A stretch of DNA of 64,000 nucleotides from Cyathus striatus (GCA_025738555.1 JAOVFP010000010.1:1984001-2048000); one strand, 5' to 3'; shown: positions 1-13,320, numbered from the stretch's first letter. Numbers and translations are program-made. Notes: generated by a model not told the origin, from the sequence alone.

Positions 1-614
1 TTAGGAATCCCTCATTTCCTGGATGAAGACGATACTTATAAAGGTTACTATATGCCGGAGGGATCAATGGTGGTTGGAAATTGCTGGTATGATGGGTTGA
101 TTGACATTCACACTATTTAAGCGTATACTAAACATATTTACTTGAAGGGCAATGTCACGGAACGAAAACGACTACCCAGATCCATACACTTTCAATCCTG
201 ACCGATTCTTAAAGAATGGTGAGTTGGACCGTTCGGTCAGAGACCCTAGCACCATTGTATTCGGCTTTGGAAGAAGGTACTTAGGTCTCCTCCACTTCAA
301 TTACCGCACCTCCAGCAATTGAAACATTATACCTTACAGGGTCTGTCCTGGATCTCACATAGCATGGTCAACACTATGGTACACAGCTGTATCCCTTCTT
401 TCATTGTTTGAAATTGGGAAGAAGAAGGATCAGAATGGCGAAGAGATCGAGCCAGTTGAGGTATACGAGTCAGCTTTGGTGTCGTACGTCGTTTCTGCTC
501 TGCATTGAAATGATCATTTCATAATCTTTACTTTGCAGACCGCCTTTAAAGTTCGAGTGTGAATTCAAGTTGCGTTCGAAGAAGAGGGAGCAACTAGTTC
601 GTATGGGTAATTAG
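1..614 (+). CDS. Cytochrome P450, C-terminal part (cut by window edge)
   Basis: This is the 3' part of a microsomal-type cytochrome P450 monooxygenase, which inserts oxygen into lipophilic substrates using electrons from an NADPH reductase. Four exons are supported by GT...AG introns and by phase: 1-86, 148-276, 340-483 and 539-614. The second exon carries the PERF-like segment (NPDRF) and the start of the heme loop. The intron at 277-339 splits the heme-binding signature, which reads FGFGRRVCPG when joined, so the cysteine ligand is present. The last exon ends in a basic tail and a TAG stop. The composition resembles the fungal O-methylsterigmatocystin oxidoreductase-like group, but the substrate cannot be told. 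The N-terminal two thirds lie left of the window. No break is visible in the part seen. Confidence 0.9.
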
Positions 615-1356
615 AGTCTCAGTATGTACATAGGAATTTTATGATGCAGTTAGCTCCTCATGCTTCAGCACTCGGTATCAAAAGTTCTTTGCTTTCATAT
701 CCGAGTACTAGTTCTCCGTCGCAACGTACTCCTGGATATCGTGTTTTGGTAAGCATACTAGGATTCTCAAAAGATGTTTATACCAGGCTACTACGATAGC
801 TCCACAGGTTCATCATGATGAACAACTTTGGGCCCTGATTGGTAAGATGGCAGAAGATACTTTGAAGCTAGTATCACCTTGCTACTTTCAATACTACTGT
901 ACCATTACGACCAACTGCTCAGTCACTTGTCATACAGGGCCGTGAACTTGAACAGAACCTGGATTTGTCACACATCACAACCAAGTCTGAGCAGAGCTAC
1001 AAGAAACTTGGTCAAATTTTGCAAGCACTCTCTTCGTTTGCGAGCCTAAATTTGAACAGATTTGGGTTTTGTCACACATCTCATAGGTCATTGAACACAA
1101 GGTCCAACTGAACATGGCTGCCACGCAAAAATCTCGCGAACAGTTGGTCATAATGGTACAGTAATCTCATTGATTTTATGATATGGAATTATGTGTCTCA
1201 CAATCAAATGTTCAGAATACTCCAGCTTGTGAGCAATTATGAGCCATTAGGAGCTCTGCTTAACAGTTTATGCTATCATGAGTGGCTCCCAACAATTTGA
1301 TGTGCTCGCAAAGTACAACTACTATTATATTTGTATTGTTACACATCATATCATGC
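615..1356. other. Intergenic stretch with one copy of a dispersed upstream repeat
   Basis: No gene was recognised. About 740-865 resembles the DNA upstream of the two DUF6533 genes (near 6020-6140, 16530-16640 and 16770-16890). It contains the perfect 14-base palindrome TTCATCATGATGAA at 809-822. A short direct repeat containing TTTGTCACACATC occurs near 965 and 1070. Confidence 0.5.
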
Positions 1357-1961
1357 TAAGATAGGCCTCATACAGATTCGAATACCTCATGTGACTGGAA
1401 CGTAGGAGGTAGTACTTTGCAGTCTACCTTCCTCAAACTCAATGAACATAAAATTTAGCTCCAACGGGTTGTTTAGAATATGTATTTAAATAACTTATAG
1501 TTCCGATATTTTAAATAAAATGAGACTGGAGGAACCAGACCCCAAATTACTTAGATATGTCCCGTTATGGAAGATCCCTTAACCAATGCATGTAGAACAT
1601 GTATTCTGCACCGTAATTCTTTCACACTTACTAGATCGAAAATATAACTCCAACATGTTATATATAATATTGTTTAGAATATCTGGGAGCTTTGAGGTGA
1701 AACGATGACAAAATTTAAGGAACTAGTCCCCAAAATACTATGTGTTAAATGGTTTGTGTAGAAACATAACGATTTATCATGTTATTACTGTTTCAAATAA
1801 TATAATGAGTGAATAGCTGAATATACCAATCTTCCAAGATATATATGCATAATTTTACAGCTTCCTAAGGGTGTAAAATAACTTTAAAATATCAAGTTTA
1901 TGTCGAGTGCGTCTATTATGATGTCACGTGGGGTAGTTGAATCTGTATGAGGCCTATCTTA
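1357..1961. mobile_element. MITE-like element with inverted ends and TA flanks
   Basis: A 23-base segment beginning AGATAGGCCTCATACAGATT just right of 1358 returns as its reverse complement ending at 1959. Weaker matching continues for about 40 bases on each side (the inner part is ACCTCATGTGAC against ACCCCACGTGAC). Both ends sit next to TA (1357-1358 and 1960-1961), as expected for Tc1/mariner- or pogo-class elements. The interior of about 600 bases is AT-rich and has no coding capacity, so this would be a non-autonomous element. Confidence 0.55.
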
Positions 1962-2039
1962 GTAGTACAGTACAACTTTTAAGAACAACATGTGTTACAT
2001 TTGAGAAAGTAGTGAACATTTGAACAATAAAGTAAGCAG

Positions 2040-2990
2040 CAGAGTTAGGTAGGTGTACCATACCTGCTAGCACCCATAGGCATCATAAATTAATGTACAA
2101 GTTATGGGTTTTGTGAGCTTGACCCATACATACCTACCTGCTAACACCCAAGCCACCAGCGAGACCAACGTTTGCAACGATAACATAAATTCCACGTACT
2201 TTCATATCCTTGCACCATAGCGTGAGAACGATATTCATCGCCAGGACCATCTCAATATACAACCTCCTTAAGTGACACGACAGCCTATGCCACACAATGG
2301 AATTCAGCCCCCAAAAAACTGTCAGCAGAGCACCATTGTGAGTTGAGAACACAACTAACATAGAAAGATGAAGCACATCGACATACACACACACAAAACA
2401 AAGAGCAACAGCAGAAGGAAGAAGAGAAAGGTGCAAAGTAAACAGCCAGAGGCAGGAAGGAGAATGGAGAATGAGAGGCACACATCCCACCACACACCGA
2501 TCGAGAAAGGGAGTGGAGCAAAAGAATTGAAGTGGAAAAGGCACATAACAGACAACTACCGGTGAGAGGAACACTGGAAATGATAAGAAGAGATCAATGT
2601 ACTTTCCTAACCCTACACAATGGGGTAAAGAGGACGCTCAGGGCAAGTGCCATCCCGACACACAAACTCCTTAAACTACACAACAACTTCCGCCACACAA
2701 TGAATACCGGCCACAAAAAATCTGTAAGAGGAGCAACATCGTGAGTGAAGAACACAATGAACACAGAAACATAAAACTCACTGATACACCAAGCCACTCA
2801 TGGGGAAACAGCGGCAGAAAGAAGAGGAGAAACACAGAAAGCAGACAATTAAAATTCAGGAAAAGAGCGCAAAATGAGAAACCCACACACTGCACCAGCA
2901 TTATAAACCTACCAAAGATCGATGACGAAAGGCAATGGAGCGCATGCATTCAACTGCAAATGAGTAGGAAAGCGACCGTGGGATAACTTC
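2040..2990. repeat. Diverged tandem duplication, unit about 400 bases
   Basis: Two adjacent blocks, roughly 2160-2560 and 2565-2985, share the same order of short matches with an offset near 403 bases. Examples are CACACAATGGA near 2291 against CACACAATGAA near 2695, and a GAACACAA...ACATAGAAA run against a GAACACAATGAACACAGAAA run. A shorter duplication of ACCTGCTA(G/A)CACCCA lies just before. The open frames on both strands here are low-complexity and mutually overlapping, and I do not regard them as genes. Confidence 0.5.
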
Positions 2991-4296
2991 CAAGGGAAAT
3001 ACTATATAGATCTAATAAATATAGCTACTCATATCATATCATGATTGGTATATATGAACACTCTTAGTCACAAGTCCCATATAACTACATAATAAAGCAT
3101 AATTTTATGCTATATGTTAGATAAAATTGTGACATATATGTAACCACAGGCTGGATTGTGATTCACCACCAGAATTATCGAGTTGAGGGCAGCTCAAATT
3201 TCATCAACAGTGGTTATGATGCGATCACGAGATTGTGGTGCATTATGATGGATCGTAACGCGTAACCCTCAGTAAAAACGAAAGGTCATGCGCAACATGC
3301 TTCTGTCATTCTGGTAGTGCTTTTCGTCATGTGTTCGGCATGTGTGGCAGGGTGTGTGAATTTCAAGATTAGAGATAATTTTTGCTCATGTATACAAGAT
3401 GCATTAGTCATGCAAATATCATACATTCGGCATGTGTACTTTTAACTTTAATATCTTAAATTAAAACGTTCGGATGCATCTAAGTTTTATTTTTACTTTT
3501 GTTCAATGATAAGAACCTCCGGTGTTCGACACATTTTGAGAATATACAGTAAATTTGTCACTGGCCTTGCTCAAATCCTAACATTGTGAGATGGCCTGTA
3601 TAGTTTTAATTGAGCACGTAGTAGTATGACATAGACTCGATGAAACAAACTCGACCAACATGGTGCATTCAACAGAGCAAAAATTCGTAGCACTTCACAA
3701 TCTTATAGCCCTCTAATCAAAATCTTGACCCTTGCACTTTCTTATATCATCACACATTTTATACATTCCATCCCAAACAGCCTTGTAATTCAGCCCCCTT
3801 AAATTTTGATCTATAACTATTTTCATTTCACTATTTAAACTGAATATTTAGGTACCTTGCTGTACAATGAAGTTTATACCTTCGTACTATTTTCTAAGCG
3901 TTCCGTACATGTTCTCTTCCATGTTATAACTTACACTGAAAGCTTTACTTATGCAAATTTCGCCTTAGCACCCCACTGAAGTTCAACTACAGTACTCTCT
4001 ATTTTACCACTGTAGAACCTTAACGCTGAATGTACATGTCAGCGGCTCGCATTTAGCTGAATAACACCCTTCAAATACGAATGTTTAGTACCGAAATAAA
4101 TTTTGAGAACAACATGGTAGCAACAGTGTATTACCGTAAACAGAGAGAGTATAGACATAACTTCCTTATAGCAATTCCCACTGGTGAAGCGAATTGGACT
4201 TGGACTTAGATAAATGGGAAGGTATAATTTCAGAGGACTAATAAAGATAGTGTATTGAAGCTCACAAGACGATGGCGGAAATGAAATTAAAATAAG
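2991..4296. other. Intergenic, nothing recognised
   Basis: AT-rich DNA without a recognisable coding segment, structural RNA or repeat on either strand. Confidence 0.4.
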
Positions 4297-4477
4297 TACA
4301 GTCAACTCTGTCTAAATACATAGTGTTCCGTGGACCTAAAAAGCTATTAAATAGTACAGAGTATGTAATAGTGAGAAGGATTTTTGGTGGCTAAGCTGAA
4401 CTTGGTGGAACCGAAAAAGTATTAAATTAAGCAGAGTATGTATTTAGACAGCATGTATTTATACAGAGTTGACTGTA
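4297..4477. mobile_element. Short pogo/mariner-class MITE, 177 bases plus TA duplication
   Basis: The element starts CAGTCAACTCTGTCTAAATA at 4299. Its right end at 4475, read in reverse complement, starts CAGTCAACTCTGTATAAATA, so the first 20 bases differ at one position. Each end is flanked by TA (4297-4298 and 4476-4477), the standard target duplication of Tc1/mariner/pogo elements. The 177-base size leaves no room for a transposase. CAGT starts are common in Tigger/pogo elements, and the window holds pogo-type transposases that could have moved it (22.5 kb and 38.5 kb), but a source element was not identified. Confidence 0.75.
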
Positions 4478-6348
4478 AATACTTCATCGCCTCATGTTGG
4501 CCTGAAGGCTGAGGCGAACAAGACCAGACAATATGAATTAGTTGAGCGTGATAAGCGTATTTGTTTACTGTACAAACAAATACCTTTTCTTATGTAGGTG
4601 GGTAAGCCGCTCTTACCCGATCCAAACGCGACCACCACTACCCCATTCTTCCTTGCCCCCAAATCGTTTCTGGCTGTCCCGGATCTCTCATGCCCTCTCC
4701 CTCTGACGTTCGCCTTATGCATATGCGGCTGTTTCTTACTCAAGGGAGGCGTTCATTGGTAGTGGAGTTCTGCTTCTCATCAAGCGCAGGAAAAGCAGGA
4801 GTGGGGGAAAGGCCGAGTGCGACGAATTCAAGTTGGGAGGATGAAACTATTTGTACGTGTCATTAATATTCTTATTTTACTCGCACATACTGAAAACGTT
4901 CGAGGCACCTCGTAAACTCAACCGGATATATGGTTGAGTACTTGATTGAAGCCCTTTCAGATAAGTCTTTGCTTCAAGCATATGTATAGTTTAGAGTTCT
5001 GATTGATTCACTTAGTTCTGTTTACTAACAACTTTGATTTGGGGAGGCACGAATGCGCCTGAAAGTATGTTCAACCTTTTTATTGATTCGTGTTTTTCTT
5101 ACTGATTGCCTAATATTGAGCGCACTAAAATCTGCGAGAACGGTGGGAAGGAGAAGACCTAGTAGATATAGTTAATGTATTGCATTTTTAAACTAGATGT
5201 TAACTAAATACAATACCATTATTGTACCGTGACCAATACCACTGTCCACAAAATGAGCTATTCATGTCTTTGTGATAAGCTACACATGTCTACAAGATGA
5301 TTTTTATATGATGACAAGATGATCTAGACATGTGACCTACATGTTCTGCACATGTCCCATAAATGATTTATTGTTGTGGATTGTACTACGAACAGAAGTC
5401 ATTTAAATGACTCTTAGCTGTTGCTCGGATACCTGACACATGACCGAAAAAAGTGCCTCCCGTCATGCAACAGGCATGCATGTCTGTCGCATGCCATAGA
5501 GATGAGATTCCATGATTTTTCGTATTTACTGAGCGTAACCGGTGACAACTGGCAAGATGCATGAAGTGGGCCGCAGTGGGCCGCAGCAATCTTCTCCGGC
5601 TTTATTTAAAAGGTAGTTCATTTTTCAAGTTTAGATTGGCTTCAAAAATATCTAACTACACCGAGCATTGATGCACGTCAATATATTAATCGTGAAGCTC
5701 CCATGGTTGATAGCAAAAATGAACACGTGAGTTTTCGTATTGTTCAGACCATTGTGAAAATAAACGTACTAGATAAGCTTAGAGATCGTTAGTACTCATC
5801 AATTTATTGGCGATTATGTAGTACATTATAGATAACAGGTTGTTGATCAATTGATTTATTCTTGAAGTTATGACGGACAAGTTTAAATAGATTTAAACCG
5901 GCAGATTGAGAGAACTGGACACATGCGTAACTGATTTCTAGTCAAATACTTGCGTTATGACAACGTTCAGGCCTTCAAAGCGTCAATGAAGCTGCATATG
6001 GGCCGAGTAATCCTCCGTTTATAGTATCAGGTTTAGGTAAATATATGAGAGTTTTCTCGCAATGTGTCTTGCGGCTTGTCATGCTGTGCAGTTGTTAGTT
6101 CCACAGTCTCAACTGATCACCGTGATGAAAATTTGATTGGAAAATTTACAGAAATATAAGCCCCATGAATATTGGTTTCGATATCTCGTCCCTCAATCAT
6201 TATGACCTCAATCCTCAAGTCCAAGGTGGTTTTTTCTTTTTCTGCATTGGAAGAACAAAAAATCATAAATGTACGGTTTCTCTTTCTAATTAAATCCTGA
6301 AATCATAACTTAGGATCAATATCGCTCGATAATTCTTATAGTACATGA
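4478..6348. other. Intergenic; includes the 5' flank of the DUF6533 relic
   Basis: No gene was recognised. A perfect 16-base palindrome AGTCATTTAAATGACT lies near 5396. From about 6020 the sequence aligns by eye with the region upstream of the second DUF6533 gene (16770-17115), including the CACAG...GATGAA core near 6111-6128, so the promoter region was duplicated with the gene. Confidence 0.45.
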
Positions 6349-7887
6349 ATGGTAAGAGAGCTACTGCAATACACACTACTCTATTAGTGGCTTATTGCAA
6401 CATGTTTTCCAGCAGCAGGCCTTGTTATATGGGTGAATAAAATGGTTTAATTATTATGACAACTCTACCACAATTTACACAGGCATATGATACTGCTCTC
6501 ATGTTTTCCACCGAAATCACTTGGATCTGGAGCTCCCGGTGGGCATGGAACCCCATCAAATTTCTGTATCTTCTATTGCGATATTCGGCTATCTTCGACG
6601 TGATACTTTTTCTGCTATGTACGTGCATTATGATGTGCTTTTCTCCTCCATGACATTATAATGACCAATTGATTCTCGTCGTGGTAAGCGTTTCAGCGAT
6701 TTAACATCGGTCCCCAGGGGTGTCTGCGAAATAAGATGCTTTATTGCTTAACTATAAGTGAGTGACGATTGGTTGAAGCAAGAATAGCTCTTACGGTTTC
6801 TTAAGTGGTTGCCGCTACAGGACCTATGGTTGGTCAAGGTTGGATGTTCATTTTGTCATCTTTTCCTGGATTTAACTTCTAGAATTTCAGTGGTAATATT
6901 AATTAGTACCTTGGCCCTTCTAGGTGAAAAAAAAACCTGCAAAGTCTTCCTCATGGTTATTTCCGCCCTATTGGCCTTGGGCTCAGCAGCGCTATTCGGA
7001 CTGTATTTAAATTCTCTTCAAGGTAAGCTGATAATTTTGAACGTGAAAAATAGTTAACCGTAGAACACTTCCTACTAGTTATTAATGGGTGTTTGGAATA
7101 CCCACTGAATAGCTCAATGTGGATGTTATCCGCATTTTCGGTTGGTCTTGTAATTCCCACCAGTAAGTTTGTTTGATAGTATGTCGGTGGAATGATATAA
7201 CCTGATTAGTAACCTTTACCATTTTCAGCCCATATCATTATGCTGTCTATCGAGCCAGTCCAAGCTTGTGAGTTACATTTGTTATCATAATAATTCAAGG
7301 TTAGTGATGCAACCTAGATCGCTACGGAGGAGGATCGCAACTACTGTGGACGATCTATCAGAATGGTGAGTGGTTTAACTAGGACTTTAAATCAACTCTT
7401 CGTAATAAAGCATAAGGACTTCTCTACTACTGGGGCATTTTTGGCGAGTATTTATATTTACACTTTGTAATTGATATTCCGGTAATCTAATTTACTTAAT
7501 TTAACTCGAGTAGGAATCTGTCTTTCTACTACTATAGTCCCGGCAGCAATACACGTAGGTGTTGACCAAAACGTGTCTGTTTCAGATTCCATAACTAACG
7601 AGGAAATTGCAGCATGATTATTGGAACACTCTTGCAATTAAGTAAGCTATATCGCGTTTACTCATATTTCATTGGTTGCGAAGTCGACGATCCATATCTA
7701 CTATAGCATATACAGGTCATTTAGCACTGTGACAATATGCCGACTTGTAATTCACACTCGGAGATATGGGCATCAAGGTACTCAACGAACATTAGACTCC
7801 CAGTCATCACCAACTATGGCTATCGCATTTGCTCGAGGGCATGATTCAAACTTGTTGTCTGCAGGACAGGATACTATGGTTGCATGA
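6349..7887 (+). pseudogene. DUF6533 membrane protein gene, copy A, with early stop codon
   Basis: This is a copy of the gene at 17116-18646 with the same exon order. Exon 1 starts MVREL at 6349 but meets TAG at 6385-6387, codon 13, where copy B reads on to PAAGLVIW. Later exons are still open and recognisable: the DUF6533 core (AYDTALMFSTEITWIWSS) just before 6550, a transmembrane exon (STLALLGEKKTCKVFLM), the INGCLEYP exon after 7081, the GGGSQLLWTIYQNG exon before 7365, LLYYWGIF near 7425, and the last exon YRSFSTVTICRLVIHTRR ending at 7887. DUF6533 proteins are fungal multi-pass membrane proteins of unknown function. Mostly intact exons with a dead first exon suggest recent inactivation, unless a different start is used. 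Confidence 0.7.
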
Positions 7888-10708
7888 TGTGATATATTTG
7901 TAAAGCTGTAGGTAGTAGCGCAGAGGACTGTAGGCAAATAATGAAATCTACATCAAAGTCCGATCTGATGGTTCAATTTGATTATTGTCAGAGCCCAGTG
8001 TCCCAGGGTATCAGCGATGAGTAAGTAAGTCCATTGTCCTGGATGTCATCCACTTCCCATTTCTCGGTATTTCCAAATGCTAGGTTCGAAGATTTTTGAA
8101 AATGGTACTTATTTAATATTGAAGGAGCAGAAATGTACATAATAATAACGCAAGAACGACCGGCGAGATAAATTCTGGGCCTGAACTTTGAACACGTTGA
8201 ACCCTGATGAAATGTCATGAAAGAAACGTATTGGAAATATAAGTATGTTATATTGAGAGGTGTCAGATCCTCCGATCTGAGTGAGCTGTCAAGCATGTCA
8301 AGCCATGCGACGGTCAAAAACTGCTACCCGGCATTGTGCATGCCGGTAGCTTTCCTGAAGCTGTTTGGCAATGGCCCAGGATGGCCCACTGTAGTGAGAG
8401 ATGGTAAGGATATGTAAATGGATACATCTCGAACATATACAATGTAGTTATGATAGATTAGTTTAAAACATCATATGGATTTGATATGGATTTATGATGT
8501 AGGTAAAGTGGAATCTGGATAGTGTGGAATTCAGATAGCCAAGTAGAATGAGACTTGAATGAGACTATCTCTATGATACTTCTCATTCGACTCGCAAGTA
8601 ACGTTTTATTTGTTAGATACATTAGGCATTTACATGCACGATCTTGAACCACATTTCTAGGCATGGCTTGCATGGTATACTGGTGACAGCATGAACTTGA
8701 ACAGCTTGAAGTTAAAGTGTAAGTCAGATATAGTGAGCCCAGGTTCCAAGCGACGATTACAACCCCCTTACCTACACGTACCAGATCGAAGGATCTGACA
8801 TCTGTTGTGTTATATCGTTGTAAGAGGTGGCTAGTAGTGTCAGTATTCCCGCTACCTTTTAAGGTAGTAGGGTTATGTAGGGTGATGAAAAACCAAATTT
8901 TACATAGCGAACACCTCCCATCAACCGGAGTTTAAATGAGTTCGAAATATCGGTCATTCCCACATCCCAACCGCTCAGTGCTCATTGGCAAGGCTGGAGC
9001 TTCTCCCACTGCATCGTCGAAGATACTTAGAGTTCCATTGTTTTTATTTATTTTACACCATCACTCTGAAGTTTATGTTATATAGTAGGTTTCATTATAA
9101 TATTGGGAATTGCTGCCTGCATCAGCAAGAACTTTGCTTGGGGCATTTACCATTACAAGATGCACATAAATGATAAAATAAAAATACAAGCAGAGATACA
9201 AATAATAAATTAGGAAATGGTACAAAGAATAGCTAAAAAAAAATGTGACTTTTGGATTAAAGTTGAATTAAGCTATGTGGATCTTGTGCCATGAAGTAGC
9301 CAAAGGCAACCTATTTCACATAATTCCGGAGCGGTACCAACTTATTTGTACTTGGGTGAGTTGCCATTGGACGTGGCTGGGTACAGGAGAGGTACCAAAG
9401 AATAATACATTGTGCAAGCTTATGCTGCTAGGTATCTTAAACCTTGGAGTTGTTCCCATAGCATTAACTAGCTGCAAAGTAGGTGAAACATTGAAATAAT
9501 CCGTACTACACAATCACGAGTACCACCAAGCGATGCCAGCATGCCTCCATGCCATCCGATTACCGCATCCTCAGCCAAGGGTGTATGTAGAGCACGACAT
9601 TAAGTGCCATTGTATAGTAATTATATGCTACAATGCCAAATAAGTGAACTAAAAAAGAATGAAAGGAATGAACCCCAAAGGTTGAAAGGAAAGATGTAAA
9701 ATACAACCCCTAATTTCTCACCTGCCATCTCAAAAATTCCCGACGAAAGCACGAGGAATGGTGACTGTAAGACATGGCCACCACGCATGATAACTCCTAG
9801 GAACGACGAGAGAAAGCAATGGTTGGCAGTAAAACCTGAGTAAGAGCGGAACATGCCACGACCCATGCGCTGTGACAGAGTGCGCCATGAAGAACGGTGA
9901 AATCTCGAAATAGAGAGGCCACAACATGAAAGTAAGGAGCTGGCATACCTGAATGTAAGGTCTGGCAAAGTAAACAAAATGTGGAAGGTGCGACTCTCCA
10001 TGATCCCTACTGAGGTGTGTTGGCACATACACTTGCAGATGCCGGCTAAGATGGGTGCTAGTGACCAGCGCACACGATCACAGGAGGTTATGTCACACAC
10101 GACGAAAAGTGCGGACATTGTCGGGGTACAGAAACCTTGCTAAGCAAGGTAATACCACTGATTCTATGTGAACTCTATGCCATTCCACAAGTTCTGTCAC
10201 CAATTTTATACTGATTGCAGATTAAAATATGTTATATTAGCTTGTGGACCTTTTTCATGGATAAAATCAAAGCTAAATAAGCACTTCGACATCTACTACT
10301 TAATCTAAAGATGACTGGAATTTGACTAGAGTCATTAACAATTGCTGTCATTTTCATGAAAATTGGTTTAAACAGAATATCCCTCAGTTCAATTAGCTTT
10401 CACTGATACACCTGCTTGTGCACTTTCAGTACATTTAAGTACATATATTAAACATGTATTACAAATAATGTGAGGTAGCGGGCCTTGCCGCTAGTCGGCC
10501 TTACTTATTTATTTGTTAGTATTTACGCTCTCCCGACGCCGGAATTCCCAGATAAATCACATGACCGTATGCCGACTTTATCGGCAGCTATTCGGGAATC
10601 GGCGACGGACGTGTCCTCTACATCGGCGCTCGCTCTCTTCATCACTCTCATCATTATCCCTCACAGCGAGCTTCTCTTCCTCTTATCATCATCCAAATCC
10701 TGACGAAA
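7888..10708. other. Intergenic, 2.8 kb, no gene recognised
   Basis: Several open frames exist, the longest 165 codons on the minus strand at 9621-10118, but none shows a recognisable domain or convincing intron borders. An imperfect hairpin (GCTACCCGGCA against TGCCGGTAGC) lies at 8323-8350. The last ~100 bases before the GH85 start, holding TCATCACTCTCATCATTATC and CAGCGAGCTT, resemble 23735-23830. Confidence 0.4.
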
Positions 10709-13320
10709 ATGCCACTCATAGGAACTAAATCTCCTCAGCAAATAACTGTACCATACTTCAAGTCCTTGAAAGAGCTGGACGATTGGGCGACTCGAAGGCG
10801 CGATGAGCCCAAGCTTGACGGTTTGATTGACTACACTCCTAGGCCAGCTGTAGAAGAACATAAATCGAGAGGGAAACTGCTGGTATGCCCTCTTATTTAG
10901 TCTTATGAAGAAAAGTGACCCAGACATGTCGATAGGTCTGTCACGATTACAAGGTGTGCATCGTCGTGTGAACCCGCTCTCCACCACCACGTCCTCGAAC
11001 CGCGTTATATCGTCGATCTATCATCTAATACGATACTCAGGGAGGATACACTGAAAGTCCCTTCTCCCTCTCCTACACCTTCAACTACTGGTCAACATGC
11101 GAGGCTTTCATTTAGTACGTTCCCAGCGCCTGATAACATCTCAGAAGCTTACATTGACACGTCAACAGCTTTGCGCACCATCGGATTACTGTTCCGCCTC
11201 CTGGATGGGTAAATGCTGCTCATAGACAGGGTGTGAAAGTGCTGGGTACAATGTACGTTCTGGATCTTCACTTTGTACTGTAGTCATGTTACTGACGGCT
11301 TTTTATAGAATATTTGAAGGAGGAGGCGAAGAAGACTGCCTCCGCCTGCTGGTAGGCAAGATGCCTTCATCGAGAACTGGTCCAGCCGAGCAATCAATCT
11401 TACCGCGAACACTTCCCATTTCGCCTTACTACGCGAGATTGCTCGCTGAGCTCGCGCAGGAACGTGGATTTGACGGTTATTTGTTAAACTTTGAATGCCC
11501 CCTCGCAGGGAGCTATGAGCAGACACGAGGGCTAGCGGCATGGATTACAATCCTGCAAAACGAGCTCTTGAAGAAAGTAGGGCCGCATGCGGAGGCAATC
11601 TGGTATGCTGCCTTCCCTAATACCGTGAGGGCGATGACTGATGAACATGAATTAGGTACGACAGTGTAGTAATCGATGGACAACTAGCGTGGCAAGACCG
11701 CTTAAATAGTCTGAACCTCCCGTTCTTCCTATCATCTACGGGGCTCTTCACCAACTACACTGTACGTTATCTATTTTTCGACCCCTCTCACCGTCTAACC
11801 TAAGTTACTATTTCACCCAGTGGCGCTCAAACTACCCCCAACTTACAGTAGACTTCTTCAACGCTCTCAATCCCAGCAGTAAAGGGCATACATCCACCAG
11901 TGCCCCGTATATCCTCCATAAAAGTGTCAACGATATTTTCATAGGGATAGATGTCTGGGGACGAGGCCAGCACGGTGGTGGCGGACTAGGATGTTACCGT
12001 GCCCTGGACCATATAAAACCCGCCACGTCAGGACTGAGCGTAGCCCTCTTCGGGCACTCATGGACATGGGAGAGCGAGCAAGATAAGGAGGGTTGGAATT
12101 GGGACAAGTGGTGGGAGTATGAGACTACGCTGTGGGCTGGTCCTTCTGCTGGGAAAGAAGTTGCGGTGCCGGATGCACCGAGGAGGGAAGATGAGCCTGA
12201 GTGTCCTCATGAAGCATTCGCTCCTGTGGGAGGGTTCTTTTCTGTCAAATCGCCGCCTGACCCGTATGCATCCACGTTCTGCACAACGTTCTGCCCTGGG
12301 GTAGGGAGAACTTGGTTCGTCAACGGCGTTCGGGTATTCGATGCGCCTAATGGATGGACAGACGTCGACAAGCAAGGGTCTGTAGGGGATCTCGTGTGGC
12401 CTCATCCTAAGATCCAGTGGGAAGACGAGAGGGACGATACCCTTCCTAAGGCGACACCAAGACTCGTTATGGACGATGCGTGGAATGGCGGGAGCGCGCT
12501 TAGTATCACACTTTCGGACGATGGATCGGATTCAGAGATTGCTGCGTATAGGTGTTTTTGGATACCCGTGCAATCAATCAGCGTTACTCCTGGTCAAAAA
12601 TATGATGCTTCAGCGGTGTATAAGCTTCCTGGAGTTGCGACTGAGCTCGACGTCGACGTTGCGCTGTCTGCTCGACCCCTCACTGCGGGAAGTACTTCCA
12701 CGGTGGATATTGAACCTATAGGGAACACAAAGTCGCTGTCGGTGGGATGGTATAAGCTCTCCGTGGAATTCACGGCACCAGAAGGGATAAAGCAGCTCGC
12801 ACTAGGGCTGTTGATAACAATTGTCACAGATGCTCCTACACCTCCCCTCGCCCTCTCTGTCCTCCTAGGCCAACTAGTCTGCGCACCACACGTCCCGCCC
12901 GAGCTCAAATCCGAACACGAGGGAGTCCTGCTCTGGGCCGACTTCGAATCTTCCTCTTCACTCCTCACTTGGGAAGCAGCTGCGTGTCTCCCCAGAATTC
13001 AGTCTATAGCGGTATCTACGCCAGAAGACAAACTATCCGCGTGGAAGCTCCAGCCCTCTAATGGGCGATGGTTCCCCGAGTTCCTGTACTTCAACGTTTA
13101 CATGTTGCCTTACAAGGATGCGTTCACCGTCGGCCCGCCGGAGGAGGCGAAGTGGATCGGGACGTCGGGGATGGACGGGCGAAGAGCGTTTACAGTTGTT
13201 AGAGAGAATTTGGGACTTGGAGAGGGGAGGAGGAAAGTGAGGTTTTTGGTACAGGGTGTGACGGATCGTGGGGACGTGCTTGTGTGGAGGCATTGTGTTT
13301 TTGTCGATGTCGACATTTGA
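10709..13320 (+). CDS. GH85 endo-beta-N-acetylglucosaminidase (ENGase)
   Basis: This enzyme cleaves between the two core GlcNAc residues of N-linked glycans; fungal and animal ENGases of this type act in the cytosol on free or misfolded glycoproteins. Seven exons join in phase: 10709-10882, 10936-10953, 11041-11114, 11169-11252, 11309-11602, 11656-11761 and 11821-13320, giving 749 residues. Exon 2 is only 18 bases and encodes VCHDYK, completed to the family motif VCHDYKGGY by exon 3. The TIM barrel shows YWSTCEAFIYFAHHR and PPPGWVNAAHRQGVKVLGT. The catalytic N-x-E pair lies in GFDGYLLNFE at about Asn177 and Glu179. Downstream are TNYTWRSNYP and a FIGIDVWGRG segment, then a beta-rich C-terminal region of about 400 residues. 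No signal peptide is visible, fitting a cytosolic enzyme. A fragment of exon 7 is duplicated at 46355-46566. Confidence 0.93.

Noticed and set aside
9621..10118. 165-codon minus-strand open frame
   Set aside because: No recognisable domain and no intron structure, and an overlapping frame in the same region is also open; probably chance.
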